From: CAVVIO01 sp963748095
Lineage (GTDB): Bacteria > Bacteroidota > Bacteroidia > Bacteroidales > UBA10428
DNA length: 64,000 nt
Reading direction: 5' to 3'
NCBI GenBank assembly: GCA_963748095.1
Contig: CAVVIO010000097.1
Coordinates: 1 to 64,000 of the forward strand
Below, one piece after another: positions 25,407 to 36,132 of the stretch (within the stretch, counting starts at the first letter, position 1; every line of letters begins with the position of its first letter). A program made the translations under genes and the position numbers. Under the pieces are notes generated by a model that saw only the letters and a program-made list of their open reading frames with translations, had not been told where the DNA came from and made no database searches.

Positions 25407-27719
25407 GTGAAAAGAATATTTTTAGGAAATAAACCGTCAGGAATTCCGGCATTATTTATTATCAGTATATTTCTCAGTTTGTCGGCCAGCGCTCAGAACA
25501 CGGCAAAAAAACAACTGCAGTCCGAGCCTTATACCTGGAAAAGTGTACAGATTGTAGGAGCTGGTTTTGTGGATGGTATCGTTTTCCATCCAACTGTTAA
25601 AGATTTACGATATGCCCGTACCGATATGGGCGGCGCCTACCGGTGGGACGCTGATAAAAACCGCTGGATACCTTTACTTGATTGGGTACCTTACAAAGAT
25701 GTGAACCTGATGGGAATCGAAAGTATTGCACTTGACCCATCCGATCCCGACCGCCTGTATCTGGCCTGCGGTACCTATACCAACCCGACAACCCCCGATG
25801 GGGCCATTCTGCGTTCTGACGATCGCGGAAAAACATTTCAGCGAACCAATGTTCCTTTTAAAATGGGTGGAAACGAAAACGGACGCGGAAATGGTGAACG
25901 GATGGCGGTGGATCCGAATGACGGAAAAATACTTTACCTGGGTACCCGGCATAACGGTTTATGGAAAAGCGCTGACCGCGGAACAACATGGAGCCAGGTA
26001 AAAAGTTTCCCTGATGTTACCGAGAAACTCCCTGAGAATGTAAAAAACATGAACCCTTATTTTCGTGCGAAATACACGGGAAGCGGTGTGGTTTTTGTTG
26101 TTTTCGACCCTGCAAGCGGAAAACCCGGTAAAGGGAGCTCAACCATTTATGCAGGCGTATCGCTAATGAACCGTGCTAATTTATTCCGCAGTACCGATGG
26201 TGGAAAAACATGGCAACCGATACCCGGCGAGCCTGTACAGTACCGTCCCAACCACGGGGTTCTGGCATCCAACGGTGTGTTGTATCTTTCTTATGGCACC
26301 AATCCAGGCCCCTGGCAAATGAAAGACGGCGGAGTATGGAAACTGAATACACAGACCGGTGATTGGACAGATATTACACCGGATAAACCGGATTCCATGC
26401 AGGACAAAAATTTCGGTTATGCAGCCGTGGCTGTCGATGCACATAATCCCAATGTTATTATAGCCAGTTCATTCGGCCGTCCATGGAAATCGGGAGGAGA
26501 AGATATATTCCGAAGTACCGATGGGGGGAATACCTGGAAACCTGTTTTCGGAGGCGGTGGCACGTATGATTTTTCACTGGCACCCTATGTATCGCATACG
26601 CCCATCCACTGGCTTTTCGATATCGAGATCGACCCGTTTAATTCGGATCATGCCCTTTTTACGACCGGCTATGGTGGATACGAAACCTTCGATCTTACTG
26701 ACGTGGACAAAGATAAACCTACTAAGTGGAGCGTGATGAGCACAGGTATTGAAGAATCGGTAGCGCTCGACCTGCTTAGCCCGCCAAAAGGGGCACATCT
26801 TATTTCAGCCATTGGCGACTACGGCGGTTTTGTACACTGGGACCTGGATAAACCGGCCCCGGAAGGAAATTTCGACAACCCGCATTTTGGTAATACGAAC
26901 GGGCTGGCTTGCGCAGAGAATGATCCCGGCATGATCGTAAGGGTAGGTATAGCTTCTCATCAACGTGGAGGGGGTAATATCGGTTACTCACTGGATGAAG
27001 GGAAAACATGGCAACCTACCAAATCCAGTCCACAACCGGATAGTAAACTTGGCCATATTGCCGTTTCTTCCGATGGCACTTATTGGATATGGACACCGGA
27101 AAGAAGTGCAGTTTATTACACCCGGGATAAAGGGGATACATGGGACAAGTCTGAGGGCATTCCTGATAATACACGCGTAATAGCTGACAAGGTCAACCCA
27201 AAGATATTTTATGGAATGGACCTTTTCGATGGAAAACTCTTTATCAGCAACGACGGTGGAAAAACATTTACCACACAGCCTCTGAATCTTCCCGACGGGT
27301 TACCGGAAAAAAGCAGAAACCGGGGAGACAACCGTGGTGGTCAGGACCGTATTTATGCTGCACCCGGCAGAGAAGGTGACCTCTGGCTGGCAGCCTTCAA
27401 CGGACTGTATCACTCCGTTAACTCCGGTAACAGTTTCGATCGGTTACAAGGAGTGGAAGAAATTCATGCTTTCGGTTTTGGAAAAGAAGCCCCGGGTAAA
27501 TATTATCCGGCACTCTATCTGATTGGCACTATTGACGGCATACGAGGAATATTCCGTTCCGATGATATTGCACAAAGCTGGGTAAGGATTAACGACGATC
27601 AGCACCAGTGGGGATTATTGCTGCACATTACCGGCGACCCGAAACAATACGGAAGGGTTTACGTAGGAACCCATGGCCGTGGAATTGTGTACGGTGATCC
27701 GAAATCGCAGACAGAATAA
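25407..27719 (+). CDS. GH74-type xyloglucanase
   Basis: A 770-residue secreted protein (signal peptide to SASAQ). Two seven-bladed propellers are suggested by many Asp-box-like repeats: ILRSDDRGKTFQRTN, LWKSADRGTTWSQV, LFRSTDGGKTWQPIP, IFRSTDGGNTWKPV, YTRDKGDTWDKSE, FISNDGGKTFTTQP. Catalytic Asp candidates are in DLRYARTDMGGAYRW and SAIGDYGGFVHWD, the two places expected for GH74. GH74 enzymes cleave xyloglucan, acting endo or at reducing ends. No lipobox. It faces the GH97 gene; the shared theme is plant glycans. Confidence 0.87.
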   Translation: MKRIFLGNKPSGIPALFIISIFLSLSASAQNTAKKQLQSEPYTWKSVQIVGAGFVDGIVFHPTVKDLRYARTDMGGAYRWDADKNRWIPLLDWVPYKDVNLMGIESIALDPSDPDRLYLACGTYTNPTTPDGAILRSDDRGKTFQRTNVPFKMGGNENGRGNGERMAVDPNDGKILYLGTRHNGLWKSADRGTTWSQVKSFPDVTEKLPENVKNMNPYFRAKYTGSGVVFVVFDPASGKPGKGSSTIYAGVSLMNRANLFRSTDGGKTWQPIPGEPVQYRPNHGVLASNGVLYLSYGTNPGPWQMKDGGVWKLNTQTGDWTDITPDKPDSMQDKNFGYAAVAVDAHNPNVIIASSFGRPWKSGGEDIFRSTDGGNTWKPVFGGGGTYDFSLAPYVSHTPIHWLFDIEIDPFNSDHALFTTGYGGYETFDLTDVDKDKPTKWSVMSTGIEESVALDLLSPPKGAHLISAIGDYGGFVHWDLDKPAPEGNFDNPHFGNTNGLACAENDPGMIVRVGIASHQRGGGNIGYSLDEGKTWQPTKSSPQPDSKLGHIAVSSDGTYWIWTPERSAVYYTRDKGDTWDKSEGIPDNTRVIADKVNPKIFYGMDLFDGKLFISNDGGKTFTTQPLNLPDGLPEKSRNRGDNRGGQDRIYAAPGREGDLWLAAFNGLYHSVNSGNSFDRLQGVEEIHAFGFGKEAPGKYYPALYLIGTIDGIRGIFRSDDIAQSWVRINDDQHQWGLLLHITGDPKQYGRVYVGTHGRGIVYGDPKSQTE

Positions 27720-27752
27720 AACCTGAAATTGCCAGAAAAATTTACTTTTTAA

Positions 27753-27804
27753 AACCAATTAGCGGGATTAAGCTCATGCATGAGCTTAATCCCGCTAATT
27801 GGTT
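27753..27804. repeat. Perfect 52-bp palindrome between convergent genes
   Basis: The left arm 27753-27778 and the right arm 27779-27804 are exact reverse complements with no loop (outer words AACCAATTAGCGGG and CCCGCTAATTGGTT, centre CTCATGCATGAG). It lies 33 bases after the GH74 stop and 104 bases before the GH97 stop. As RNA it would fold on either strand, so it could be a two-way terminator, but there is no T-run after the stem. Confidence 0.9.
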
Positions 27805-27907
27805 AAAAATCTATATCAAATATCTTTTCAAGTACTAAACATGCTCAGTCCCCCACGACTTGCAAATCCATAGAGAACTTAAATTAAACTATAAATTTAT
27901 TATTGGC

Positions 27908-29875
27908 TTAATCCAGCTTAATTACAAAACCTCCATGTGCTTTCATCGTAATCGGTAATTCCAATTGAGGTCCGGCTTCAAATTCATTCTTATCAAAGGT
28001 CAGATCAGCCTGTCCGTCAGTGATCAGTAAACCTTTCTTCTGATCTTTCAGGAAAGAAAAAGGCAACATAAACTTTCGCGGAGTATTATCCCCGTTAATG
28101 CCGGCAATATACCAGGTATCCCCTGCCCTGCGCGCCATAACTACCCATTTTCCGGGAAAACCATCAATAAACTTCGTATCATCCCATATCGACGGAACAT
28201 TTTTCATATAAGTTTTTACATAATCAGGCATGTGAGACATTCCTTCCGGTATTTCAGCATAATGCTGTATTCCAGAAAGAAATAAAACAGATAATGCCAG
28301 CTCAAAGCCATCGGTGGTTGTCCGTTTTATATTGGGAATTTTATATAAGAATACCGGCGTGAAATCCATCGGGTCGAAGGCATTGCGGGTAAATGGCAAT
28401 ATGCAGCTATGGTGTGGAAGGGAATCAGCATTATCCTGTGCGAAGGTTACAAACTCGCCTCCACGAACCGCCTCCATGCTCATCAGGTTGGGATAGGTAC
28501 GTGCCCACCCCCTGGGATATGTTGACCCGTGACAATTCACCAGCAAGCCATATTTTGCGGCATCTTCGAAAATATCCTGGTAATAACTGATCATGGATTG
28601 TCCGTCACCACCAAAAAAGTCTACTTTTATTCCTTTAATACCCATTTCTTTCAGCTTACTGAATTCTTCCACTCTTTTCTCGTGTGTCAGCAGTTTGTTT
28701 CTCGGATGATAGGGTACGGTATTCCAACTGCCTGCCGAATTATACCAGAGAATAAGATTTACATTTTTTCCTTTAGCATAATCAGCAAGTTCTTTTATTT
28801 TATCATAACCAATGGTAGTATCCCAGTCTGCATCCACCAGGCAATAACGCCAGTCCATATCGGAAGCATAGTCAACGAACTTTTTCTGTACACTGTATAT
28901 TACCGAAGGGTCTTTTAAAAGCACCCAGCTCCACGAAGCTTTTCCGGGTTTAATAAAGGAACTGTCCATCTTCACGGCAGGAGCTGCCAGATCAGTACCA
29001 ATTGTTGATTCTGCAATGGTTTTCAGACTTCCCATAGCAATAACACGCCAGGGAGTATACCAGGGTAATTTCGATTGGGGATAAACCGGTCCGCCCGGAA
29101 ATGATTCCTGTGGTTCAGGAAAACCGATAAAATATTCATTTTGTGGGGATTCTTGTTGCAAACGACTTCCACAATAATTCCGAAGTAGTCCCGTCTCTGT
29201 TATCAGCATCCAGGTATCCCCGTAATGAAATAGTGCAGGCAAGACCCACCCTGCTTTGTAGGGTGAAGGTGTACCGGTAGGGATATTCTGAAAATAATGT
29301 TGTTCATACGAAGGCTGGTCGTGGTGCCATCCGGTTTTTGCATCTGTCATTGGCTGTATCCATGTTTTAGTACCATTCCTGAAATGAAAAGAAGTGGTTT
29401 CTTCTTTTATTTTCTTCAGGCTGTCCGATTTCTCCGGAAAATAATACCTGAAAGCCACTCCATCATCAGAAACCTGGAAGATGATATCCATTTTCTGTCC
29501 GGTTGCATTTTCGAGATGAAAAACCCGCTTTATCCCGGCATATGTACAATGACGACGTTTCCCATTCAGCAATTCATAATCATCCTTTACATTCTCTTCA
29601 TCAGAAGCTGAAAGCAGTTTAAGTCCGGTTGAAAAATCACCGTCATCCCTGATCAGTCCGAGTTCAGAATTTAACAATACGGTTGAATCATCGTACTTAA
29701 CATTATAAACCGCTTTATTAGAATCTGAAATTTGAAAATTAACAGCAATTTTTTTATCAGGACTACTTATTGTATAGTCCGTTTTCTTTGTGGAACATGA
29801 TTGTACTACAACAGCAATTACAGATAAAATAATGATGTTGTAAACAGGTCGCATGATTAAATTTGTTGTTTTCAT
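27908..29875 (-). CDS. GH97 glycoside hydrolase, retaining type
   Basis: A 655-residue lipoprotein (VVQSC, Cys 27; a start at Met 8 is possible). GH97 layout: N-terminal beta-sandwich (SSPDKKIAVNFQISDSN), catalytic barrel and a C-terminal beta domain. The segment MGIKGIKVDFFGGDGQSMIS carries the Asp that acts as nucleophile in retaining GH97 alpha-galactosidases, and MSMEAVRGGE follows. The presence of that Asp argues against the inverting SusB alpha-glucosidase subclass. The enzyme probably acts in the periplasm on an alpha-galactoside or related side chain; the exact sugar is inferred. No adjacent SusCD. Confidence 0.87.
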   Translation of the reverse strand: MKTTNLIMRPVYNIIILSVIAVVVQSCSTKKTDYTISSPDKKIAVNFQISDSNKAVYNVKYDDSTVLLNSELGLIRDDGDFSTGLKLLSASDEENVKDDYELLNGKRRHCTYAGIKRVFHLENATGQKMDIIFQVSDDGVAFRYYFPEKSDSLKKIKEETTSFHFRNGTKTWIQPMTDAKTGWHHDQPSYEQHYFQNIPTGTPSPYKAGWVLPALFHYGDTWMLITETGLLRNYCGSRLQQESPQNEYFIGFPEPQESFPGGPVYPQSKLPWYTPWRVIAMGSLKTIAESTIGTDLAAPAVKMDSSFIKPGKASWSWVLLKDPSVIYSVQKKFVDYASDMDWRYCLVDADWDTTIGYDKIKELADYAKGKNVNLILWYNSAGSWNTVPYHPRNKLLTHEKRVEEFSKLKEMGIKGIKVDFFGGDGQSMISYYQDIFEDAAKYGLLVNCHGSTYPRGWARTYPNLMSMEAVRGGEFVTFAQDNADSLPHHSCILPFTRNAFDPMDFTPVFLYKIPNIKRTTTDGFELALSVLFLSGIQHYAEIPEGMSHMPDYVKTYMKNVPSIWDDTKFIDGFPGKWVVMARRAGDTWYIAGINGDNTPRKFMLPFSFLKDQKKGLLITDGQADLTFDKNEFEAGPQLELPITMKAHGGFVIKLD

Positions 29876-30077
29876 CAGGATTAAATTGATTAAAAATTTG
29901 AAGATAGTAAAAATATCAATAGTTTGTTTATACTTCTTTTGCTATCCTTAGTCTGTTCATGTTTCTTATATCATCCAGAATCTGCCCGAAACAAATTAGG
30001 TACAGCGAATGATTCGTCATAAGCATGAGCATACTGTCAAAGAGATGTTTTACTTTCCTAATAATGGATTTTAAACA

Positions 30078-31431
30078 TTACAAATATTCTGAAATTTTCC
30101 CACTGATCTGTTTGAGGGAGATCTCAGCCACTTTGGCCTGGTATTGGGCTACCAGCAACCGTTCTTCTGCATCGAGATAGACTCGTTGTACATCACGCAT
30201 CTCTAACCCCGAAAAAGTACCCAGCCGGAACCTTTCCATGGCAATGATAAAATTCTCATGAGCTGTTCTAAGATTTGATTTTTCAAGATCAACAAGCTTC
30301 AACCCATTCTGATAAGTATTATAAATTTGAGAAAGGTCGGCAGTAACACTTTGTTCTACCTGCTTATAACGGAGTTCGGCATTCATTATCTCTACCTTTG
30401 CATTCTTCGCCTGTCTGTTCAGGTCCATCCCGTTAAAAATATTGACAGAAACTGTAGCGCCGTAATTCCATCCCGCATTACGACTTTCCAATGCAAAGCC
30501 GGATTGAGCCTGGCTTTTGTTAAAAGTATATCCGCCATTCAGGCTCAATGTCGGATATCGTTCCCCGTTAATAAGTTTCAGGTCCATTTCTGAAATATCC
30601 TGGTTTTTTGAAGCCAGAAGAATGCTGGTGTTATTTTTCAGTGTTTCCTGGTAGAGTTCATCAAAAGTAAGGCTGTAATCCACATTGATCGTATCTGAAA
30701 TTTCAAGCCTGTGTGAAATATCAAATGCCAGTGTTTCATTTAACTTAATGTGTGAACTCATTACATTTTCCTGTTGTTTCAGATACTGCGACGAATCGGC
30801 ATAAAAATCAACCTTGGCCTGCTGGTATTCCAGTTTGGATAAATTACCGATACGGTATCTTTCCAGTGCCACATTCATCCGTTCTTTCGAAAGGGCCATC
30901 ACATATTTCAATGTCTCCAGACGTTTCTTCTGTTGCAGAAAATCAAAATAATCCGCCCCAATCTGTGCGATCAGGTTTTCAACATTCATTCGGGTAGTCA
31001 GCTGACCCATCTCCTGCAGTCTGTTTAATTTGTTATATCCGACGAACATCCTGAATCCGTCGAAAACAGTCCAGTCTAAATTTACTGCTCCTGAAAGCGA
31101 ATTTGATTTGGCGTTATTTCGTTCCTGAGGTTGCGACGGGTTAATAAAATATACCTGCCTGGAATTCACATATACTGTATGATTGACGGGCGTTGGCATT
31201 CATATCGGGTAGAAAATTAGCAACAGCCATGTTATAATTGGTATTAGCAATTATTTCTTCATTTCTAATAATCTGCAACGAGTAATTTTGCTCCAGGCCT
31301 ATCTGAACACAACTTTTAAAAGTAAGGGTGTCCTGTGCCATAACCGATACTGAGAAAATAAATGCAAACAAAGCTCCCGGGATTATCCGGAAATGGTATA
31401 TACAATTTAATAAACGGTGTTTAATAAGCAT
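30078..31431 (-). CDS. TolC-family outer membrane efflux protein, frameshifted
   Basis: The 5' part from 31431 (MLIKHRLLNCIYHFRIIPGA) has a signal peptide ending VMAQ and reads to NARQSYS. One extra base near 31170-31174 shifts the frame, and it continues as YVNSRQVYFINPSQPQERNN to the stop at 30078. Reconstructed length about 450 residues, normal for TolC. Long helical repeats (RLETLKYVMALSKERMNVAL; ERFRLGTFSGLEMRDVQRVY) match the two TolC halves. It is the last gene of the RND operon (one base after the pump gene), forming the outer membrane channel. Confidence 0.85.
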
Positions 31432-31432
31432 A

Positions 31433-34400
31433 TTACTGTTTATTTTCAGGGGTTTCTACTATTTCTTCCACATTGGATACGGATTTCGATTTTTCTGACA
31501 GGTAGGAATACATGGCCGGTACTATATAAAGTGTCAGGAATGTTGAAAGGAACATCCCTCCTACTACGGCAATTCCCATAGATACGCGGCTCTCCGATCC
31601 TGCTCCCAATGCCAGTGCAATGGGTAATGTTCCCAATATGGTAGAAAGACTCGTCATTAATATGGGCCTGAAACGTGAAGCAGCAGCATCCTGTATAGCT
31701 TCAATTTTTGATAAACCAGCTGCTTTGCGCTGGTTGGCAAATTCCACCAGTAGAATCCCGTTTTTCGAAACCAATCCGATAAGCATGATTATACCAATCT
31801 GGCTGAAAATATTCAATGTCTGACCAAAATACCAGAGAAAGATCAACGCTCCGGCCATGGCCAGCGGCACTGTAAACATTATGATCAGTGGATCGCGGAA
31901 ACTTTCGAACTGTGCTGCCAGGATCAGATATATCAGAATAAGCGCCAACAGGAAGGCGTATGAAAGACTGGATGAGCTTTCTTCAAAATCCTTCGAATCT
32001 CCTGCCAGGGCAGTTGAAAACGATTCATCAAGCGTTTGATGTGCTATCCTGCGCATTTCGGCAATTCCATCGCTCAGCGTTTTTCCCTTAGCCAAACCCG
32101 CAGAAACAGTAGCTGCCATGTACCGGTTGTAATGATACAATTCCGGGGGGCTGCTTTCTTCTTTCAGCGATACAAGGTTATCAAGCTGCACCATTTCGCC
32201 GCTGTTATTCCTCACTGATATCGACTTCAGATCGAGGGGATCATTTCTGTTGGCACGGTCGAGCTGACCGATAACCTGGTACTGTTTTCCATTCATCACA
32301 AAATACCCGAAGCGTGATCCGCTTAAAGCCAATTGAAGGGTTTGTGCCACATTCCGCATAGAGACACCCATGGTTACCGCCTTATTCCGGTTAATTCTCA
32401 CCCGGATCTCCGGTTTATTGAATTTCAGATCAAGGTCAACTACCTGGAATACATCGCTTTCATTTGCTTTAGCCATGAAATCAGGTAATACTTTTTTCAG
32501 CTTTTCAAGATCCTGTGCCTGTATTACAAACTGTACAGGTAAGCTGCTGCCTCGTGTCGCAAAAGTCTGTTGCTGCACAACAAATGAACGTGCAGCCGGT
32601 AATTTTTTAACATCAGCAGACAACTGATCGGCAATTTGCTGTTGTGAACGCTGACGTTCATTTCTCGGTTTCAATATCATGCGTGCATAACCATTATTTG
32701 CAGAACCCCTCCAGGTGGGAGAAATCAAAGTGATCATACCTTTATTCTCGGGAACCTTTTTCTGGATAAGCCGGATGAGTTCGGTCATGTATTTTTCCAT
32801 AAATTCATAAGTGGCGCCTTCAGGGCCTTTGGTATTGATAGATAATGCCGAACGGTCTTCGAGTGGTGCTGTTTCAGAAGGGATGATTTTTAAAAACATA
32901 GCAATCAGACCGATGGTCACAAATATGATAACTATCGAAAGCCAACGGTGGCGCATAAATCCTTCCAATGAACGACGGTAGCCTGAGATCAGGCCGTTGA
33001 ACATCGGTTCGGTTTTCCGGTAAAGCCAGTTCTGGGAATGTTGTTGTTTTAATATCCTTGTAGCAAGCATAGGGGTAAGTGTCAGCGCTACAAAAGCTGA
33101 GATAACAACAGCCCCGGTAATAACAATGGAAAATTCACGAAACAGCCTGCCTGTGGTTCCCTGCAGAAATACTATTGGTGTAAATACGGCAACCAGCGTA
33201 ACAGTAGTAGCAATCACCGCGAAGAATATTTCTGCCGATCCCTTCACTCCTGCTTCACGCGGAGGCATGCCTTTTTCAACTTTGGCATAAATATTTTCAA
33301 GTACAATAATAGCATCATCCACCACAAGACCTATGGATAGTACAATTCCCAGCAACGTTAGTACATTAATGGTATAACCGGCAATGTACAACACAAAGAA
33401 TGCCCCGATAAGTGAGACCGGGATGGCAATTACAGGTATTAAGGTTGTTCGCCATTCACGCAGGAAAAGAAAAATGATCAGTACCACCAGGAAAAAAGCG
33501 AGAAAGATCGTTTCCTCCACTTCTTTAATAGACTTACGGATATAAGTTGTGTTATCGAAACCGACTTCCACTTTAATATCGGGAGGAAGGTCCTTCAATA
33601 TTTGATCGACCCGGCGGTAAACCTCATCTACAATATCGATATGATTGGAACCGGGTTGTGGAATTATGGCATTACCGACTGTTGGTACCCCGTCGCGCAA
33701 TAAAGCTGTCTGATCGTTTTCAGGTGCAAGTTCGGCACGACCGATATCACGAAACCTCACCACATTATCGCCCTGTTGTTTAAGGATCAGGTTATTAAAG
33801 TCTTCAGGAGTAACGAGGCGTCCCATGGTCCGCACCGTCAGTTCTGTCTGATTGCCTTCGATCTTGCCCGACGGCAGTTCGATATTTTCACGGGTCAGTG
33901 CATTTTGAACATCGAGAGGTGTGAGTTCATAGGCAGTAAGCTTGGCCGGGTCCATCCACAACCGCATCGACGGCCGTTTGCTTCCCCATACGGCAATGCT
34001 GCTGACGCCGGGAATTGTCTGCAATTGCTCTTTAAAAACGTTTTCGGCAATATCGCTCAGTTCCATCAGGGAACGGCGTTTGCTGAGGATATTCAGAAAT
34101 ATGATCGGGCTGGCATCTGCATCTGCCTTAACAACGATGGGTGGCTCTGCATCTGACGGGAGCTGCCTTCTGGCAGAAGCTACTTTATCGCGAACATCAT
34201 TAGCGGCTGTTTCAAGATCTACCTTTAAATCGAACTCTACGGTAATCCGGCTTGATCCGTCGCGACTGATACTGGAAATATTGTTAATACCGGCAATACC
34301 ATTAACTGCCTGTTCAAGCGGCTCGGTTATCTGGGTTTCAATAACATCGGCACTGGCACCCACATAGGTAGTGCTGACTGTAACGATGGGACGATCAATA

Positions 34401-34516
34401 TTCGGAAATTCGCGGACCCCGAGAAATGCCATCCCAATAACCCCGAATAACACAATGATGATCGTCATTACTGTTGCCAGGACAGGTCTCCGTATGCTTA
34501 AAGATGAAATGTTCAT
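31433..34516 (-). CDS. RND efflux pump inner membrane subunit
   Basis: A 1027-residue AcrB/HAE1-type transporter. It starts MNISSLSIRRPVLATVMTII, with TM1. Family hallmarks: GVREFPNIDRPIVTVSTTYV, VDLETAANDVRDKVASARRQ, and the TM4 proton-relay GIVLSIGLVVDDAIIVLENI with its Asp-Asp pair. The second half repeats the fold (GIIMLIGLVSKNGILLVEFA). It works with the periplasmic adaptor upstream and the TolC protein downstream to export drugs or other small molecules; the substrate cannot be read from sequence. Confidence 0.93.
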   Translation of the reverse strand: MNISSLSIRRPVLATVMTIIIVLFGVIGMAFLGVREFPNIDRPIVTVSTTYVGASADVIETQITEPLEQAVNGIAGINNISSISRDGSSRITVEFDLKVDLETAANDVRDKVASARRQLPSDAEPPIVVKADADASPIIFLNILSKRRSLMELSDIAENVFKEQLQTIPGVSSIAVWGSKRPSMRLWMDPAKLTAYELTPLDVQNALTRENIELPSGKIEGNQTELTVRTMGRLVTPEDFNNLILKQQGDNVVRFRDIGRAELAPENDQTALLRDGVPTVGNAIIPQPGSNHIDIVDEVYRRVDQILKDLPPDIKVEVGFDNTTYIRKSIKEVEETIFLAFFLVVLIIFLFLREWRTTLIPVIAIPVSLIGAFFVLYIAGYTINVLTLLGIVLSIGLVVDDAIIVLENIYAKVEKGMPPREAGVKGSAEIFFAVIATTVTLVAVFTPIVFLQGTTGRLFREFSIVITGAVVISAFVALTLTPMLATRILKQQHSQNWLYRKTEPMFNGLISGYRRSLEGFMRHRWLSIVIIFVTIGLIAMFLKIIPSETAPLEDRSALSINTKGPEGATYEFMEKYMTELIRLIQKKVPENKGMITLISPTWRGSANNGYARMILKPRNERQRSQQQIADQLSADVKKLPAARSFVVQQQTFATRGSSLPVQFVIQAQDLEKLKKVLPDFMAKANESDVFQVVDLDLKFNKPEIRVRINRNKAVTMGVSMRNVAQTLQLALSGSRFGYFVMNGKQYQVIGQLDRANRNDPLDLKSISVRNNSGEMVQLDNLVSLKEESSPPELYHYNRYMAATVSAGLAKGKTLSDGIAEMRRIAHQTLDESFSTALAGDSKDFEESSSSLSYAFLLALILIYLILAAQFESFRDPLIIMFTVPLAMAGALIFLWYFGQTLNIFSQIGIIMLIGLVSKNGILLVEFANQRKAAGLSKIEAIQDAAASRFRPILMTSLSTILGTLPIALALGAGSESRVSMGIAVVGGMFLSTFLTLYIVPAMYSYLSEKSKSVSNVEEIVETPENKQ

Positions 34517-34531
34517 TATGCTTTTTCTAAA

Positions 34532-35602
34532 TTAGTCCTGATTCTTTTCGATTGCAACCGGCATACTGTTCCTCAGTTGCATAATTCCACTGGTCACTAC
34601 CGTATCACCGGGATGAAGTCCGTCAGTAATCTCAATCATGCTTTCAGTCCTTAATCCTGTTTTAATCTCAACAGACTGTGCCATTCCGTCTTTTACAACA
34701 AATACTTTTTCGCCGCCAAGTTCAGGAATGATCGACTGTGTGGGCACCTGTAACGCATTCTTTGTTTGCCGTATCACCAGTTGAATAGAAACAAACCTGC
34801 CAGCCTGTAATTCATCTCTCTGGTTATTGTATAAAGCACGAACAGCAATGGTACGTGTCTTGGGATCGATTTTAGGTTCTACTGCATACACGTGAGCTGT
34901 AAAATTCTTATCTATTCCCTCTACATTGAAAGTCAACTCAGCCCCGGGTTGAACCATGCCGGCGTAACGCTCGGGAATAGAAAAATCAATTTTCAGGGGC
35001 TGGTTCTTCACCAGCTTTGCAATCTGAACAGTAGGATCTACATAAGCACCCTCGCTCACGTACCGCAATCCAACTACGCCATCGAATGGCGCATGAATTT
35101 CGGTTTCAGCAATATGTGCCTTCAATATGTTGATCTCTGCCTCTGTCCCCTGTAGATCGGTTTTTACCTGGTCGTATGACTCCTGGCTTACAGCCTCCTT
35201 ATCCAACAAAATTTTCTGTCGGGATTCCTTTTCCTGTGCCAGTTGCTCCTGAAACACCAGCTTTCCTAACTGCGCCTGCAAATCATCATCCTTAAGTTTT
35301 GCCAGTAATTGCCCTTTCTTTACCCGTGTACCCTCTTTGAAATAGATAGCTGTAATTTTACCGGTTGTTTCGAATGTCAGGTTAACTTCTTCGTCGGCCA
35401 TGAGCGACCCTGAAGCATTTATGATTTCATTCAACAATCCGGGTTGAACTACTGTTACCTGAACACTGGCAGGATCCTGTCCGGCAGTTACCTGTTTGCT
35501 TTTATTCCTTTCCCTGAGGTCTTTTATTTTCGGATATGCTATTAATAGTATCACTATTAATCCAACAATTCCCCAGATAATTATTTTAGATTGTCTTTTC
35601 AT
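34532..35602 (-). CDS. RND efflux periplasmic adaptor
   Basis: A 356-residue membrane fusion protein. N-terminal transmembrane anchor (KIIIWGIVGLIVILLIAYP), then the lipoyl-like halves (TTGKITAIYFKEGTRVKKGQ and AEIHAPFDGVVGLRYVSEGA) around a short alpha hairpin, the beta-barrel (LKIDFSIPERYAGMVQPGAE) and the membrane-proximal domain (TKNALQVPTQSIIPELGGEK). First gene of a three-gene minus-strand operon, 15 bases before the pump gene. No regulator gene is adjacent. Confidence 0.92.
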   Translation of the reverse strand: MKRQSKIIIWGIVGLIVILLIAYPKIKDLRERNKSKQVTAGQDPASVQVTVVQPGLLNEIINASGSLMADEEVNLTFETTGKITAIYFKEGTRVKKGQLLAKLKDDDLQAQLGKLVFQEQLAQEKESRQKILLDKEAVSQESYDQVKTDLQGTEAEINILKAHIAETEIHAPFDGVVGLRYVSEGAYVDPTVQIAKLVKNQPLKIDFSIPERYAGMVQPGAELTFNVEGIDKNFTAHVYAVEPKIDPKTRTIAVRALYNNQRDELQAGRFVSIQLVIRQTKNALQVPTQSIIPELGGEKVFVVKDGMAQSVEIKTGLRTESMIEITDGLHPGDTVVTSGIMQLRNSMPVAIEKNQD

Positions 35603-36132
35603 TTTTAAAATATAAGTTATACCTGTCAGAACATTTATATGCCCGTTCTTTTAGGAATAAGATAAATAGTACCAGTTTTTGGATATTGAGAATTTTTGAA
35701 ATTAATGCCCAAAAGTAAGAATAAATTGATTCGGGTATCCCATGCGATGGCAATAATTGATTATAATTCAAACGATGTAATCATAATATCCATTATATAA
35801 ACTTATTAAAGGCATACTATTTTAATAATTTATTTTAGTTTTAGTTACTTTCAGCAAATTAATGACTTTTTTATTATTATATGCTATTACAAAATATTTT
35901 AACATAATTTTAAGTCCATTAACTTGACAAAACCCAAACATTTTCTTACCTTTATAATATTTCAGGGTATATTTAAATTCCTATTAACTACCTCAGATTT
36001 CTGTCCCTGGAATGTTTTTCCGATTCCGTGCTATTAGTCGTAATTCTATAGGTTGCATTTAATAATGCCTGTAATCAGGTGTGAAAGTTTATATATTTCC
36101 GTTAAGTAATTTAAATATGTTGATTGACTGAT
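35603..36132. other. Divergent intergenic region
   Basis: 530 AT-rich bases between the efflux operon and the hydrolase gene, so both promoters should be here. For the plus strand, TTGAC at 35933 and TACCTTTA at about 35949 are weak candidates. No gene, repeat or clear operator seen. Confidence 0.4.
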
